Positions 18,687 through 27,215 of a stretch of DNA of 63,855 bases are shown here, in pieces; within the stretch, counting starts at the first letter, position 1, and every line of letters starts with the position of its first letter. The position numbers and the translations under genes are program-made. Source of the DNA: Bordetella parapertussis (GTDB lineage: Bacteria; Pseudomonadota; Gammaproteobacteria; Burkholderiales; SG8-41). The stretch lies in NCBI GenBank assembly GCA_945906935.1, contig CAMDSO010000008.1, positions 1 through 63,855 on the forward strand, read 5' to 3'. The notes beneath the pieces are model-generated. The model made no database searches and was not told the DNA's origin. It saw nothing but the letters and a program-made list of their open reading frames with translations.

Positions 18687-19976
18687 TCAGGCGCGTCGTG
18701 CCGTAATCGCACGGTATCCGATGTCGTGCCGCATCTGCATACCGTCGAAACGGATCTGCTCGGCGACCTCGTAGGCGCGACCCTGCGCAGTTTTTACGCT
18801 GTGGCCCAAGGCCGTCACACACAGCACGCGCCCGCCGGTGGCGACGACCTGCTTGCCATTGAACGCGGTACCGGAATGAAAAACATGCGCATCATCACCG
18901 GTGCTGCGCCGCAGTTCCTCAAGCCCACTGATGACGTCGCCCTTGCGCGGACGATCGGGATAACCATGCGCTGCAATCACCACACCCAGTGCGGGCCGCG
19001 GGTCCCATTCAACTTCGATCTTGTCGAGATGACCGGCCACGGCATGTTCGAGCAGCCCGGGCAGATCGCTTTTCAGACGCATGATAATCGGCTGTGTTTC
19101 AGGGTCGCCCATGCGGCAGTTGAACTCCACCACATTGACCGCGCCATCCTTGCCGATCATCAGGCCGGCGTAGAGGAAGCCGGTAAACGGCGCACCTTCG
19201 CGCTCCATGCCGGCGATCGTCGGCTGTATCACTTCGCGCATCACACGCGCATGCACCGCCGGCGTCACCACCGGGGCCGGCGAATACGCCCCCATGCCAC
19301 CGGTGTTCGGTCCGATGTCGCCGTCCTTGAGCCGTTTATGATCCTGACTGGTGGCCAGCGCCAGGGTGTGGCGACCGTCCGACATGACGATGAAACTGGC
19401 TTCCTCGCCGTCGAGGAAATCTTCGATGACTACGCGCGCACCGGCCGCCCCCATCTTGTTGCCGACCAGCATCATGTCAATGGCGTCGTGTGCTTCCTTG
19501 AGATCGGCGGCAACCACCACGCCCTTGCCGGCGGCGAGTCCGTCGGCTTTGATGACGATCGGCGCGCCACGTTTTTCCACATAGTCATGCGCAGCCTGCG
19601 CTTCGGTAAACGTCTGATGCGCGGCGGTCGGGATCTTGTTGCGCGCCATGAACTGCTTGGCGAAATCCTTGGAGCTCTCCAGCTGTGCGGCGGCACGGGT
19701 AGGGCCGAATATTTTGAGACCGGCGGCGTTGAAGTCGTCAACGATGCCGGCGGCCAGCGGCGCTTCAGGCCCAACCACCGTCAGTGCGATTTGCTCACGA
19801 CGCACGAACCCGATCAGCTCGGCGTGCGCGGTAATGTTGACGTTCTCAAGCCCCTCTTCGAGGGCGGTGCCAGCGTTGCCCGGCGCGACATACACTTTCG
19901 ACACACGCGGCGAGTGCGTGAGCTTCCAAGCGAGCGCATGTTCGCGTCCTCCGGAACCAATGACCAGCAGTTTCAT
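18687..19976 (-). CDS. purD: Phosphoribosylamine-glycine ligase
   Basis: PurD joins phosphoribosylamine and glycine using ATP, the second step of purine synthesis. It is 429 residues, family length, starting MKLLVIGSGGREHALAWKL. ATP-grasp features are GLAAGKGVVVA, HDHKR-like SQDHKRLKDGDIGPNTGGMG and the metal-site block VVEFNCRMGDPETQ. The start has GGAG at good spacing. It lies 36 bases after purH in the same operon. Confidence 0.98.
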   Translation of the reverse strand: MKLLVIGSGGREHALAWKLTHSPRVSKVYVAPGNAGTALEEGLENVNITAHAELIGFVRREQIALTVVGPEAPLAAGIVDDFNAAGLKIFGPTRAAAQLESSKDFAKQFMARNKIPTAAHQTFTEAQAAHDYVEKRGAPIVIKADGLAAGKGVVVAADLKEAHDAIDMMLVGNKMGAAGARVVIEDFLDGEEASFIVMSDGRHTLALATSQDHKRLKDGDIGPNTGGMGAYSPAPVVTPAVHARVMREVIQPTIAGMEREGAPFTGFLYAGLMIGKDGAVNVVEFNCRMGDPETQPIIMRLKSDLPGLLEHAVAGHLDKIEVEWDPRPALGVVIAAHGYPDRPRKGDVISGLEELRRSTGDDAHVFHSGTAFNGKQVVATGGRVLCVTALGHSVKTAQGRAYEVAEQIRFDGMQMRHDIGYRAITARRA

Positions 19977-20012
19977 TCTGTGCTCCGTATCGAACGCACC
20001 CGCAGGCAGCGT

Positions 20013-21575
20013 TTAATGGCGAAAATGACGGTGCGACGTCAATACCATGGCAATGCCGCGTTCATCCGCAGCGGCGATCACCTCGCCATCGCGCAAGCTG
20101 CCGCCGGGCTGGATGACCGCCACCGCACCGGCGTCGGCAACGATGTCAAGACCATCGCGAAAGGGAAAGAAGGCATCCGAGGCCACCACCGAACCAGCCA
20201 GCGTCAAACCGGCATTTTGCGCCTTGATCGAGGCAATGCGCGCGGAATCAACGCGGCTCATCTGGCCAGCCCCAACGCCGCGGGTTTGGCCGTTGGCGCA
20301 AAACACGATGGCGTTGGATTTAACGAACTTGGCCACCCGCCAGGCAAACAGCAAATCTTCGCGTTGCTGCGGCGTCGGCTGCACACGGGTCACCACTTTC
20401 AAATCGGCGGCCGCCACATTGAAGTCATCCGGCGACTGCACCAGCATGCCGCCGCCAACGCGCTTGGTTTCAAGCCGGTTCGCACCCGCTGCCAGCGGCA
20501 CCTCAAGCAGGCGCAGATTTTCTTTTTTCGCCAGCAGGGCTCGCGCCGCCGGCGCCACCGCCGGCGCGATCAAGACCTCGACAAACTGTCCGGACACCGC
20601 CTGCGCAGTCTCAACATCCAGCTCACGGTTAAAAGCAATGATGCCGCCGAAAGCAGAGGTCGGGTCGGTGGCAAAAGCAAGGCGGTAGGCTTCGAGCGTA
20701 TTGCCGGCAACCGCCACACCACAGGGATTCGCATGTTTGATAATCACACAAGCGGCTTGCGTAAAGCTCTTCACGCATTCCCACGCCGCATCGGCGTCGG
20801 CGATGTTGTTATAAGAGAGCTCCTTGCCCTGCAACTGCATATAGCGCGCCAGACTGCCGGCGGCTGGTTCGAGGTCGCGATAAAACGCCGCATTCTGGTG
20901 CGGGTTTTCACCATAGCGCAGCGTTTGCGCCAGCTCGAAATTCAAATTCAGCCGCTGCGGAAAATCCGCGCGGCGGCCGTCGCTACCCAGCGCGGTCAGG
21001 TAATTGCTGATGGCGCCGTCGTAGGCGGCGGTATGCGAAAACGCTTTTTGCGCCAGCGCAAAGCGCATCGGCGCGCCGACTGCACCATTGCTACTTTGTA
21101 TCTCATGCAAAATGGCGGCGTAATCGGCCGGATCGGTGACCACCGCCACATGGGCGTGATTCTTGGCGGCGCTTCTGACCATCGCGGGGCCGCCGATATC
21201 GATGTTCTCGATCGCCTCTTCAAGCGTGCAGCCTGCGCGCGCGATGGTTTGCGTAAATGGGTAGAGATTGACAACAACCAGATCGATCGTCTCAATGCCC
21301 GCCTGCCGGATCGCCTCGACATGGGCGGGCAGATCGCGCCGCGCCAGAATGCCGCCGTGTATCGTCGGATGCAGGGTCTTCACGCGACCATTGAGCATTT
21401 CAGGAAAGCCGGTGTGATCCGACACTTCGGTCACCGCAATGCCACTGTCGTGCAACAACTTCGCGGTGCCGCCAGTGGACAACATCTTGATGCCACGGCC
21501 GGCCAGCGCACGCGCAAATTCAACCACGCCAGTCTTGTCAGATACGCTTAACAGCGCGATTTTGATGACGGTCAT
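20013..21575 (-). CDS. purH: Bifunctional AICAR transformylase / IMP cyclohydrolase
   Basis: PurH catalyses the last two steps to IMP. The 520-residue protein starts [20 protein letters not shown], with the cyclohydrolase domain in the N-terminal ~200 residues ([23 protein letters not shown]) and the transformylase domain beyond ([36 protein letters not shown]). It follows fis by 72 bases and precedes purD. Confidence 0.98.
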   Translation of the reverse strand: MTVIKIALLSVSDKTGVVEFARALAGRGIKMLSTGGTAKLLHDSGIAVTEVSDHTGFPEMLNGRVKTLHPTIHGGILARRDLPAHVEAIRQAGIETIDLVVVNLYPFTQTIARAGCTLEEAIENIDIGGPAMVRSAAKNHAHVAVVTDPADYAAILHEIQSSNGAVGAPMRFALAQKAFSHTAAYDGAISNYLTALGSDGRRADFPQRLNLNFELAQTLRYGENPHQNAAFYRDLEPAAGSLARYMQLQGKELSYNNIADADAAWECVKSFTQAACVIIKHANPCGVAVAGNTLEAYRLAFATDPTSAFGGIIAFNRELDVETAQAVSGQFVEVLIAPAVAPAARALLAKKENLRLLEVPLAAGANRLETKRVGGGMLVQSPDDFNVAAADLKVVTRVQPTPQQREDLLFAWRVAKFVKSNAIVFCANGQTRGVGAGQMSRVDSARIASIKAQNAGLTLAGSVVASDAFFPFRDGLDIVADAGAVAVIQPGGSLRDGEVIAAADERGIAMVLTSHRHFRH

Positions 21576-21647
21576 ATTCAGGTCGGCAATGAAAGGGCGG
21601 CGTGGGAAGGAAGCGGATTAAACAAGGCACGGCTTGAAGATGTAGTT

Positions 21648-21890
21648 CTAGCTCTTGATCCCGTGCGCCTTCATCTTCTTGCGCAAAGTGTTACGGTTGA
21701 TGCCGAGCACCTCGGCCGCATGCGACTGGTTACCCTGCAGTTTGTGCAAGACCGATTCGAGCAGCGGCTTTTCGACGCTGTTGATCACCATGTCATAGAC
21801 GCCACGGGCTTTCTCGCCATCGAGGTCCTTGAAATAAACATCGATCGCCTTGCGTACAAAGCGCGCCATTTCATTCTCGTTCACCATCAC
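21648..21890 (-). CDS. fis: Fis family DNA-binding protein
   Basis: An 80-residue nucleoid-associated protein and regulator. The C-terminal helix-turn-helix reads GNQSHAAEVLGINRNTLRKK, the classic Fis/NtrC C-terminal motif, ending KMKAHGIKS. The start overlaps the dusB stop by four bases, the dusB-fis pairing conserved across proteobacteria. Its genes of control cannot be read here, but Fis usually activates stable RNA and growth genes and bends DNA. Confidence 0.95.
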   Translation of the reverse strand: MMVNENEMARFVRKAIDVYFKDLDGEKARGVYDMVINSVEKPLLESVLHKLQGNQSHAAEVLGINRNTLRKKMKAHGIKS

Positions 21891-22894
21891 GCTGCCAGTT
21901 CCTCGACATAAGTTAAACGAGGACCGTGGCTGGCCAGCTCGCCGAAAAAAATATTCACCGCATCCATCTGTTCAGCGCAGGTCTGCAACTGGTTCATGGC
22001 ATGCCGGAAAGATGCCGAGCCGGCAAGGCCCTTGGTGTACCAGGAAATATGTTTACGCGCGATGCGCACACCGGTGTGCTCGCCATAAAAGGCATAGAGG
22101 TCGTGCAAATGACCGATTAGCACACGGTGAATTTCGCCGACCTCCGGCGCCGGCAGGTGGGTGCCGGTTTTCAGATAATGCTCGATCTCACGAAAAATCC
22201 ACGGCCGGCCCTGCGCCGCACGGCCGATCATCACCGCGTCGGCATTGGTGTAAGCGAGCACCTGCTGCGCTTTTTCGGGCGTGGTGATGTCGCCGTTGGC
22301 GATCACCGGAATCTTCACCGCGGCCTTGACCGCGGCAATCGTGTCGTATTCTGCGTCGCCGGAATAACCACAGGCGCGCGTGCGACCGTGCACCGCCAGC
22401 GACTGTATGCCGGCGCTTTCGGCTATGCGCGCGACACTGATCGCGTTGCGGTTACTGCGGTCCCAACCAGTGCGTATCTTCAGCGTGACCGGCACCTGCA
22501 CCGCCCTCACCACGGCTTCGACAATGCGTTGCACCAGCGGCTCGTTCTGCAATAACGCGGAACCCGCCATCACATTGCAGATTTTTTTCGCCGGGCAACC
22601 CATATTGATATCGATGATCTGCGCGCCTTCATCAACGTTGTAGCGCGCGGCGTCGGCCATCATCTGCGGATCGGCGCCGGCGATCTGCACCGAGATCGGA
22701 TCGACTTCACCTTCGTGATTGGCGCGACGGCGTGTTTTTTCAGACCCCCACAGCAGCGAATTGCTCGCCACCATTTCCGACACCGCCATGCCCGCCCCCA
22801 TCAGCTTGCACAGCTGCCGGAACGGCCGGTCAGTGACGCCCGCCATCGGCGCAACCACCAGATTATTTTTTAATAGGTACGGGCCGATCTGCAT
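21887..22894 (-). CDS. dusB: tRNA-dihydrouridine synthase B
   Basis: DusB is an FMN enzyme that reduces uridine 17 in the tRNA D-loop. The 335-residue protein has PMAGVTDRPFRQLCKLMGAG near the start, the active-site cysteine in IDINMGCPAKKICNVMAGSA, and the FMN/phosphate block AVMIGRAAQGRPWIF. A TACAAT box (minus strand, 22943-22948) lies about 50 bases upstream, so the dusB-fis-pur run may have its own promoter in the 101-base gap after ubiH. Confidence 0.96.
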   Translation of the reverse strand: MQIGPYLLKNNLVVAPMAGVTDRPFRQLCKLMGAGMAVSEMVASNSLLWGSEKTRRRANHEGEVDPISVQIAGADPQMMADAARYNVDEGAQIIDINMGCPAKKICNVMAGSALLQNEPLVQRIVEAVVRAVQVPVTLKIRTGWDRSNRNAISVARIAESAGIQSLAVHGRTRACGYSGDAEYDTIAAVKAAVKIPVIANGDITTPEKAQQVLAYTNADAVMIGRAAQGRPWIFREIEHYLKTGTHLPAPEVGEIHRVLIGHLHDLYAFYGEHTGVRIARKHISWYTKGLAGSASFRHAMNQLQTCAEQMDAVNIFFGELASHGPRLTYVEELAA

Positions 22895-22995
22895 TGTTCA
22901 ACACGCCTGATGCGGACTCGTTGGTTTCGGGGAAAGGGCGTAATTGTAATCGCCACCCCGAGGCAAGAAAAGCGACTTGATGAAAATTTTTGCAG

Positions 22996-24150
22996 TTAGC
23001 CGCGCGCACCGAAAATCATGCGTCGCGCCACAAATTTGCGTGCGGCTGGCAGGCTTGCCAGCGCGGTCAGGCCGAGTCCACGCAGGGCAGCCAATTGCGG
23101 GATATCGTTAGAAAACAACCGGATCAGCGTATCGGTGAAGAAAATGGTGGCAGTACGATCGACGCGGCGTTTTGCGAAAAACGCATCGAGAAGGCGCTGG
23201 ACACCCGCATCCGCCACGCCGTGCACGGCAATCAGGCGCGCCAGTTCATGGGCATCACGCAAACCCAGGTTAAATCCCTGTCCGGCAACCGGGTGCAGGG
23301 TTTGCGCGGCATTGCCGATCAACACACAGCGTGGTGTCCTCAAGCGTGCGGCCACCTTCAGCTGCAATGGAAAAACATTGCGCGCGCCACATAAACTGAA
23401 CGCGCCGAGCGCCGGCCCGAAGGCCTCGCGCAATTGGGCACAGAACGCATGCTCATCGAGCGCCGCGAGGGCAGCGGCACGCTCGGGTGTGGCGGTCCAC
23501 ACCAGCGCCCAACCCCGCGCGTTAGGCAGCAGGGCCAGCGGCCCCTCGGCGGTAAAACGCTCGAAGGCGCGATGACGGTGCGGCTCTTCACTGGCGACCT
23601 CGCACACCAGCGCCGACTGCGCGTAATCGCGGCGCTCAACCGCCGCGAGCTCAAGTGCGCCGCCGCCATCGGCAACCACGACGAGCGCGCCGCACATCTC
23701 GCGCCGCACACCGCCCTGACTAACGGTGACGCGGGCCTCATGCGCATCGCCGCCGACCTCAAGCACAGCACAGCCGGCCTCGACGCGCACGCGACTCGCG
23801 GCCAGCGCCGCGCCCAACGCCCGCTGGAGGGCGCCATACTCGGCGACGTAACCGAGCGCAGGCACAGCGGCCTCGGCTGCGCTTAACACAACACGACCGA
23901 AGCCCCCGCGCTGCGTGACGTTGATTTCCATGATGGGTGTCGCTGGTGGCGACAGCGGCCAGACGCCCAAACGTTCGAGCAAAAGACGGCTGCCGTGCGA
24001 GAGTGCCAATGTGCGGGCATCATCATCACCACCGCCGGCGGGGCGCGCCTCCAGCAAAGTGACCGCGCCGCCGCGCCGTTCAAGACCCAGTGCGAGTGCC
24101 GTGCCGACCGGACCAGCGCCTACAACAAGAATGTCGCCGCGCTCATTCAC
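22996..24150 (-). CDS. FAD-dependent ubiquinone-biosynthesis hydroxylase (UbiH/UbiF family)
   Basis: A 384-residue flavoprotein monooxygenase that hydroxylates the ubiquinone ring. The N-terminal dinucleotide fold is DILVVGAGPVGTALALGL; the second FAD motif is RCVLIGNAAQTLHPVAGQGF, with GN in place of the usual GD, followed by NLGLRDAHELARL. Which ring position it acts on (UbiH, UbiF, UbiI or a broader UbiL/M type) cannot be decided from this gene alone. It overlaps the end of pepP by eight bases, an arrangement also known in gammaproteobacteria (pepP-ubiH). Confidence 0.88.
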   Translation of the reverse strand: MNERGDILVVGAGPVGTALALGLERRGGAVTLLEARPAGGGDDDARTLALSHGSRLLLERLGVWPLSPPATPIMEINVTQRGGFGRVVLSAAEAAVPALGYVAEYGALQRALGAALAASRVRVEAGCAVLEVGGDAHEARVTVSQGGVRREMCGALVVVADGGGALELAAVERRDYAQSALVCEVASEEPHRHRAFERFTAEGPLALLPNARGWALVWTATPERAAALAALDEHAFCAQLREAFGPALGAFSLCGARNVFPLQLKVAARLRTPRCVLIGNAAQTLHPVAGQGFNLGLRDAHELARLIAVHGVADAGVQRLLDAFFAKRRVDRTATIFFTDTLIRLFSNDIPQLAALRGLGLTALASLPAARKFVARRMIFGARG

Positions 24151-25465
24151 ACATCAACGCTTCAATCGCGGCAACCGATTTGGGTGTCGCCACGGTCAGC
24201 ACTTCATAACCGTCCACCGTGACAAGCACATCGTCCTCGATGCGTATACCGATATTTTCGAAGTGCGCCGGCACGCCCTCGCCGGGGCGGATGTAGAACC
24301 CGGGCTCGGCGGTTAACACCATGCCGGGCTCGAGCAAGCGCCATTGGTTGTCGCATTTGTATTCGCCGGCATCATGTACATCAAGGCCCAGCCAGTGACC
24401 CGTGCGGTGCATGTAAAAACGCCGGTAATCGCCGTTTTCGAGCACCTTGTCGAGGCTGCCGCTGCACAGGCCGAAATCGATCATGCCCTGCGCCAGCACG
24501 CGCAGCGCGGCGTCATGCGGTTCGTTCCAACGCGCGCCGGGACGGGTCGCCGTGATCGCCGCCGCCTGCGCCGCGAGCACCACTTCATACACATCACGTT
24601 GCGCCGGCGTATAGCGCCCGCTCACCGGAAAAGTGCGCGTGATGTCGGCGGCATAACCGTTGAATTCGCAACCGGCATCGATCAACAACAAATCACCCTG
24701 ACGCAGGGGCGCATCATTACTGACGTAGTGCAACACACAGGCGTTGGCACCGGCGGCGACGATCGAGGTATAGGCCGGCGCCTGCGCGCCGCCGCGGCGA
24801 AACTCATACAGCAGTTCGGCCTCCACCTCGTATTCATGGCCCGCAGTCCTCGCCGCGCGCATGGCGCGCACATGTGCGCGGCTCGAAATATCGGCGGCGC
24901 GGCGCATCGCCGCGAGTTCATGCTCATCCTTGACCACACGCATATCGTCGAGCCAGCGGTGCAGGTCGTGCACCGCCGAGGGGGCGGCAACACCGCTGCG
25001 CACCTGCGCACGCACCGCGTTGATCCAGCCCAGCACGCGTGTGTCCCAGGCTGCATCGGCGCCCAGATGGCAATACAAGGAGGGCTGGTCGGCCAGTAAC
25101 TGCGGCATGCGCGCATCCAATTCCGTGATGCTGTAGCACTCATCGAAACCGAAAACCTCGCGCGCCGCATCAGGTCCAAAACGAAAGCCGTCCCAGGTTT
25201 CGCGCTCGAGATTCTTGTCGCGACAAAACAGGATGCTGCGCGGCGTGTCGCCGGCCAGCAAAACCATGACCGATTCGGGCTCGGGAAAACCGCTCAGGTA
25301 ATAAAAGTAGCTGTCGTAACGATAGAGGTAGTATGCGTCGCGATTACGCAAACGCTCCGGCGCGGTCGGCAGTATCGCTGCGCCCGTTTGCATGGCGGCG
25401 GCCAGACGCGCCCTGCGCGGGGCGAAAACAGCGCGGAAATCGACGGGATTGGGAGTGGTTTTCAT
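24143..25465 (-). CDS. pepP: Xaa-Pro aminopeptidase
   Basis: PepP removes N-terminal residues that precede proline. The 440-residue protein has an N-terminal creatinase-like domain (RNRDAYYLYRYDSYFYYLSG, about 42-61) and a pita-bread metalloprotease domain with metal ligands in LLIDAGCEFNGYAADITRTF (two Asp), HRTGHWLGLDVHD (His), LTAEPGFYI (Glu) and IRIEDDVLV (Glu). I start at ATG 25465; an upstream frame to 25543 lies within murU and looks non-coding. It sits eight bases after murU. Confidence 0.95.
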   Translation of the reverse strand: MKTTPNPVDFRAVFAPRRARLAAAMQTGAAILPTAPERLRNRDAYYLYRYDSYFYYLSGFPEPESVMVLLAGDTPRSILFCRDKNLERETWDGFRFGPDAAREVFGFDECYSITELDARMPQLLADQPSLYCHLGADAAWDTRVLGWINAVRAQVRSGVAAPSAVHDLHRWLDDMRVVKDEHELAAMRRAADISSRAHVRAMRAARTAGHEYEVEAELLYEFRRGGAQAPAYTSIVAAGANACVLHYVSNDAPLRQGDLLLIDAGCEFNGYAADITRTFPVSGRYTPAQRDVYEVVLAAQAAAITATRPGARWNEPHDAALRVLAQGMIDFGLCSGSLDKVLENGDYRRFYMHRTGHWLGLDVHDAGEYKCDNQWRLLEPGMVLTAEPGFYIRPGEGVPAHFENIGIRIEDDVLVTVDGYEVLTVATPKSVAAIEALMCE

Positions 25466-25473
25466 GCTGAGAA

Positions 25474-26154
25474 TTATACGCGTCCGACACGTAAATCCCG
25501 ATTCAGCTTGATCAAACGCTCGGCGGTGCCGACATCGCACCAACGTCCGCCAAAGTGCTCGCCGGTTACGTGACCAGCGGCGATTTGCTCACGCAACAGC
25601 GGTGCGAGCGGCAAGCGCGTGCCGGCGACGATCGCGGTAAACAAGGCGGGCCGGTAAACCGCCAGTCCGCTGAATGTCAGTAACGCCCCGTCGAGCGCGA
25701 GGCCATCGGCGTGCAAGGCGAAATCACCCTGCGGGTGATGCTCGGGGTTATCAACCAGCACCAGGTGCGCCCCGGCGTCACCCATACGGCCGGCGGCGGC
25801 AAGCAACCCGGCGTAGTCGTATTCGCTATAGACATCGGCATTCACTGCGATAAACGGCGCCGTGCCCAGCATCGGCAGCGCGGCGGCAATGCCGCCCGCG
25901 GTTTCCAGCGCGGTTTGCTCGCGCGAATAATCAATCGTCACGCCGTAGCGCGTGCCATCGCCGAGCGCCGCCTCAATCATCTCGCCCAGATGGGCGTGAT
26001 TAATCACCACGCGCTCGCAGCCGATAGCGGCGAGCTTTTCGAGATGATGCACAATCAGCGGCTTGCCGCCGACTTCGATCAACGGCTTGGGTACTCGGTC
26101 GGTGAGCGGACGCAGGCGCTCGCCACGGCCAGCGGCGAGGATAATGGCCTTCAA
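25474..26154 (-). CDS. murU: N-acetylmuramate 1-phosphate uridylyltransferase
   Basis: MurU makes UDP-MurNAc from MurNAc-1-phosphate in the cell-wall recycling route that bypasses de novo synthesis. The 226-residue protein has the nucleotidyltransferase signature AIILAAGRGERLRPLTDRVP followed by KPLIEVGGKPLIVHH, and NADVY as the metal-site block. The ATG overlaps the amgK stop by four bases. The amgK-murU pairing supports this call over a generic sugar nucleotidyltransferase. Confidence 0.9.
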   Translation of the reverse strand: MKAIILAAGRGERLRPLTDRVPKPLIEVGGKPLIVHHLEKLAAIGCERVVINHAHLGEMIEAALGDGTRYGVTIDYSREQTALETAGGIAAALPMLGTAPFIAVNADVYSEYDYAGLLAAAGRMGDAGAHLVLVDNPEHHPQGDFALHADGLALDGALLTFSGLAVYRPALFTAIVAGTRLPLAPLLREQIAAGHVTGEHFGGRWCDVGTAERLIKLNRDLRVGRV

Positions 26155-27164
26155 AAGGTATAACCAACGCTGGCGCCGGCCTTGCCTTCGCTGGCATCAA
26201 GCAGCGCGAGCAACGGGGCGAGCGCGGTATAACGCGCTGCGACCGCACGTACATAGGTGATGAAACGCGGCGTGTCATCGAGATAGCCGCGTTTGCCATC
26301 GCGATAATGCAGGCGCGCGAAAATACCCAGCACCTTGAGGTGTCGCTGCAGACCCATCCATTCAAAATCACGATAAAACGCGCCAAAATCGGTATCGACC
26401 GGCAGGCCCGCGCGTTTGGCTTTTTCCCAATAGCGCACTGTCCAGTCGATCACGCGTTCCTCATCCCAACTGATGAATGCGTCCTTGAACAAGGAGGCGA
26501 CGTCGTAGGTAATCGGGCCGTAGACGGCATCCTGAAAATCAAGCACGCCGGGGTTTGGCGTGCAAACCATCAGGTTGCGCGGCATGTAATCGCGATGCAC
26601 ATACACCGTGGGCTGCGCCAGATTGCTTTCAAGCAGCGCATCAAACACGCTGTCGAGCATGCGTCGCTGCGCGGCGCTCGGTGTCAAGCCGCGATGGCGC
26701 TGTAAATACCATTCCGGGAACAGCTCCAGCTCACGTCGCAGCAAAGCGCGATCATAAGGCGGCAAAACACCTGGCTTACTAGCCAGCTGCCAGCGGATGA
26801 GCGCATCGGTGGCATCGGCAAACAGACGGTCGGCGCCCGCCGCACCGTCGGCGTTAAGCGCCTGTAAATAACTGGTGGTGCCAAGATCCGACAGCAGTAA
26901 AAAACCGCGCTCGAAATCAGAGGCGATGATCTCCGGCACATGCAAGCCGGCGGCGGCGAGCAAACCGGCGATGCGCACGAAGGCGTGGCAGTCCTCATGA
27001 GCCGGCGGCGCGTCCATCGCGATCAGCGTGCGTTCACCGCACTGCAGCCTGAAATAACGGCGAAAACTGGCATCGGCCGACGCGGCTGCCAGCGTCAGCG
27101 GGCCACACTTCAGCTGCGCTTCGAGCCAGCCCTGCAACTGCAGTTTTCTCTCCACGTAATACAT
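26151..27164 (-). CDS. amgK: N-acetylmuramate/N-acetylglucosamine kinase
   Basis: AmgK phosphorylates the anomeric carbon of MurNAc (and GlcNAc) and feeds MurU. The 337-residue protein has an aminoglycoside-phosphotransferase fold: catalytic VHRDYMPRN at about 190-198 and metal-binding VLDFQDAVYGPITYD shortly after. It starts at ATG 27164; GATAAAAT on the minus strand at 27188-27195 is a likely -10. It diverges from lptD with only 51 bases between start codons, an arrangement also known in Pseudomonas. Confidence 0.92.
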   Translation of the reverse strand: MYYVERKLQLQGWLEAQLKCGPLTLAAASADASFRRYFRLQCGERTLIAMDAPPAHEDCHAFVRIAGLLAAAGLHVPEIIASDFERGFLLLSDLGTTSYLQALNADGAAGADRLFADATDALIRWQLASKPGVLPPYDRALLRRELELFPEWYLQRHRGLTPSAAQRRMLDSVFDALLESNLAQPTVYVHRDYMPRNLMVCTPNPGVLDFQDAVYGPITYDVASLFKDAFISWDEERVIDWTVRYWEKAKRAGLPVDTDFGAFYRDFEWMGLQRHLKVLGIFARLHYRDGKRGYLDDTPRFITYVRAVAARYTALAPLLALLDASEGKAGASVGYTF

Positions 27165-27187
27165 TGCCTAAATTGGAAATTTGTGCG

Positions 27188-27195
27188 ATTTTATC
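27188..27195 (-). promoter_or_regulatory. Candidate -10 (GATAAAAT) of amgK
   Basis: GATAAAAT on the minus strand, 23 bases before the amgK start. The same octamer precedes four other genes or RNAs in the window at promoter-like positions. Confidence 0.4.
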
Positions 27196-27215
27196 ATCCC
27201 CTCGCGCCCGGACCG

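Noticed and set aside
18273-21551. A 1092-codon open frame on the plus strand
   Set aside because: It is entirely antisense to the VOC gene, purD and purH, which have clear family motifs; its translation is Arg/His-rich with no recognisable domain. Such long shadows are common in GC-rich coding DNA.
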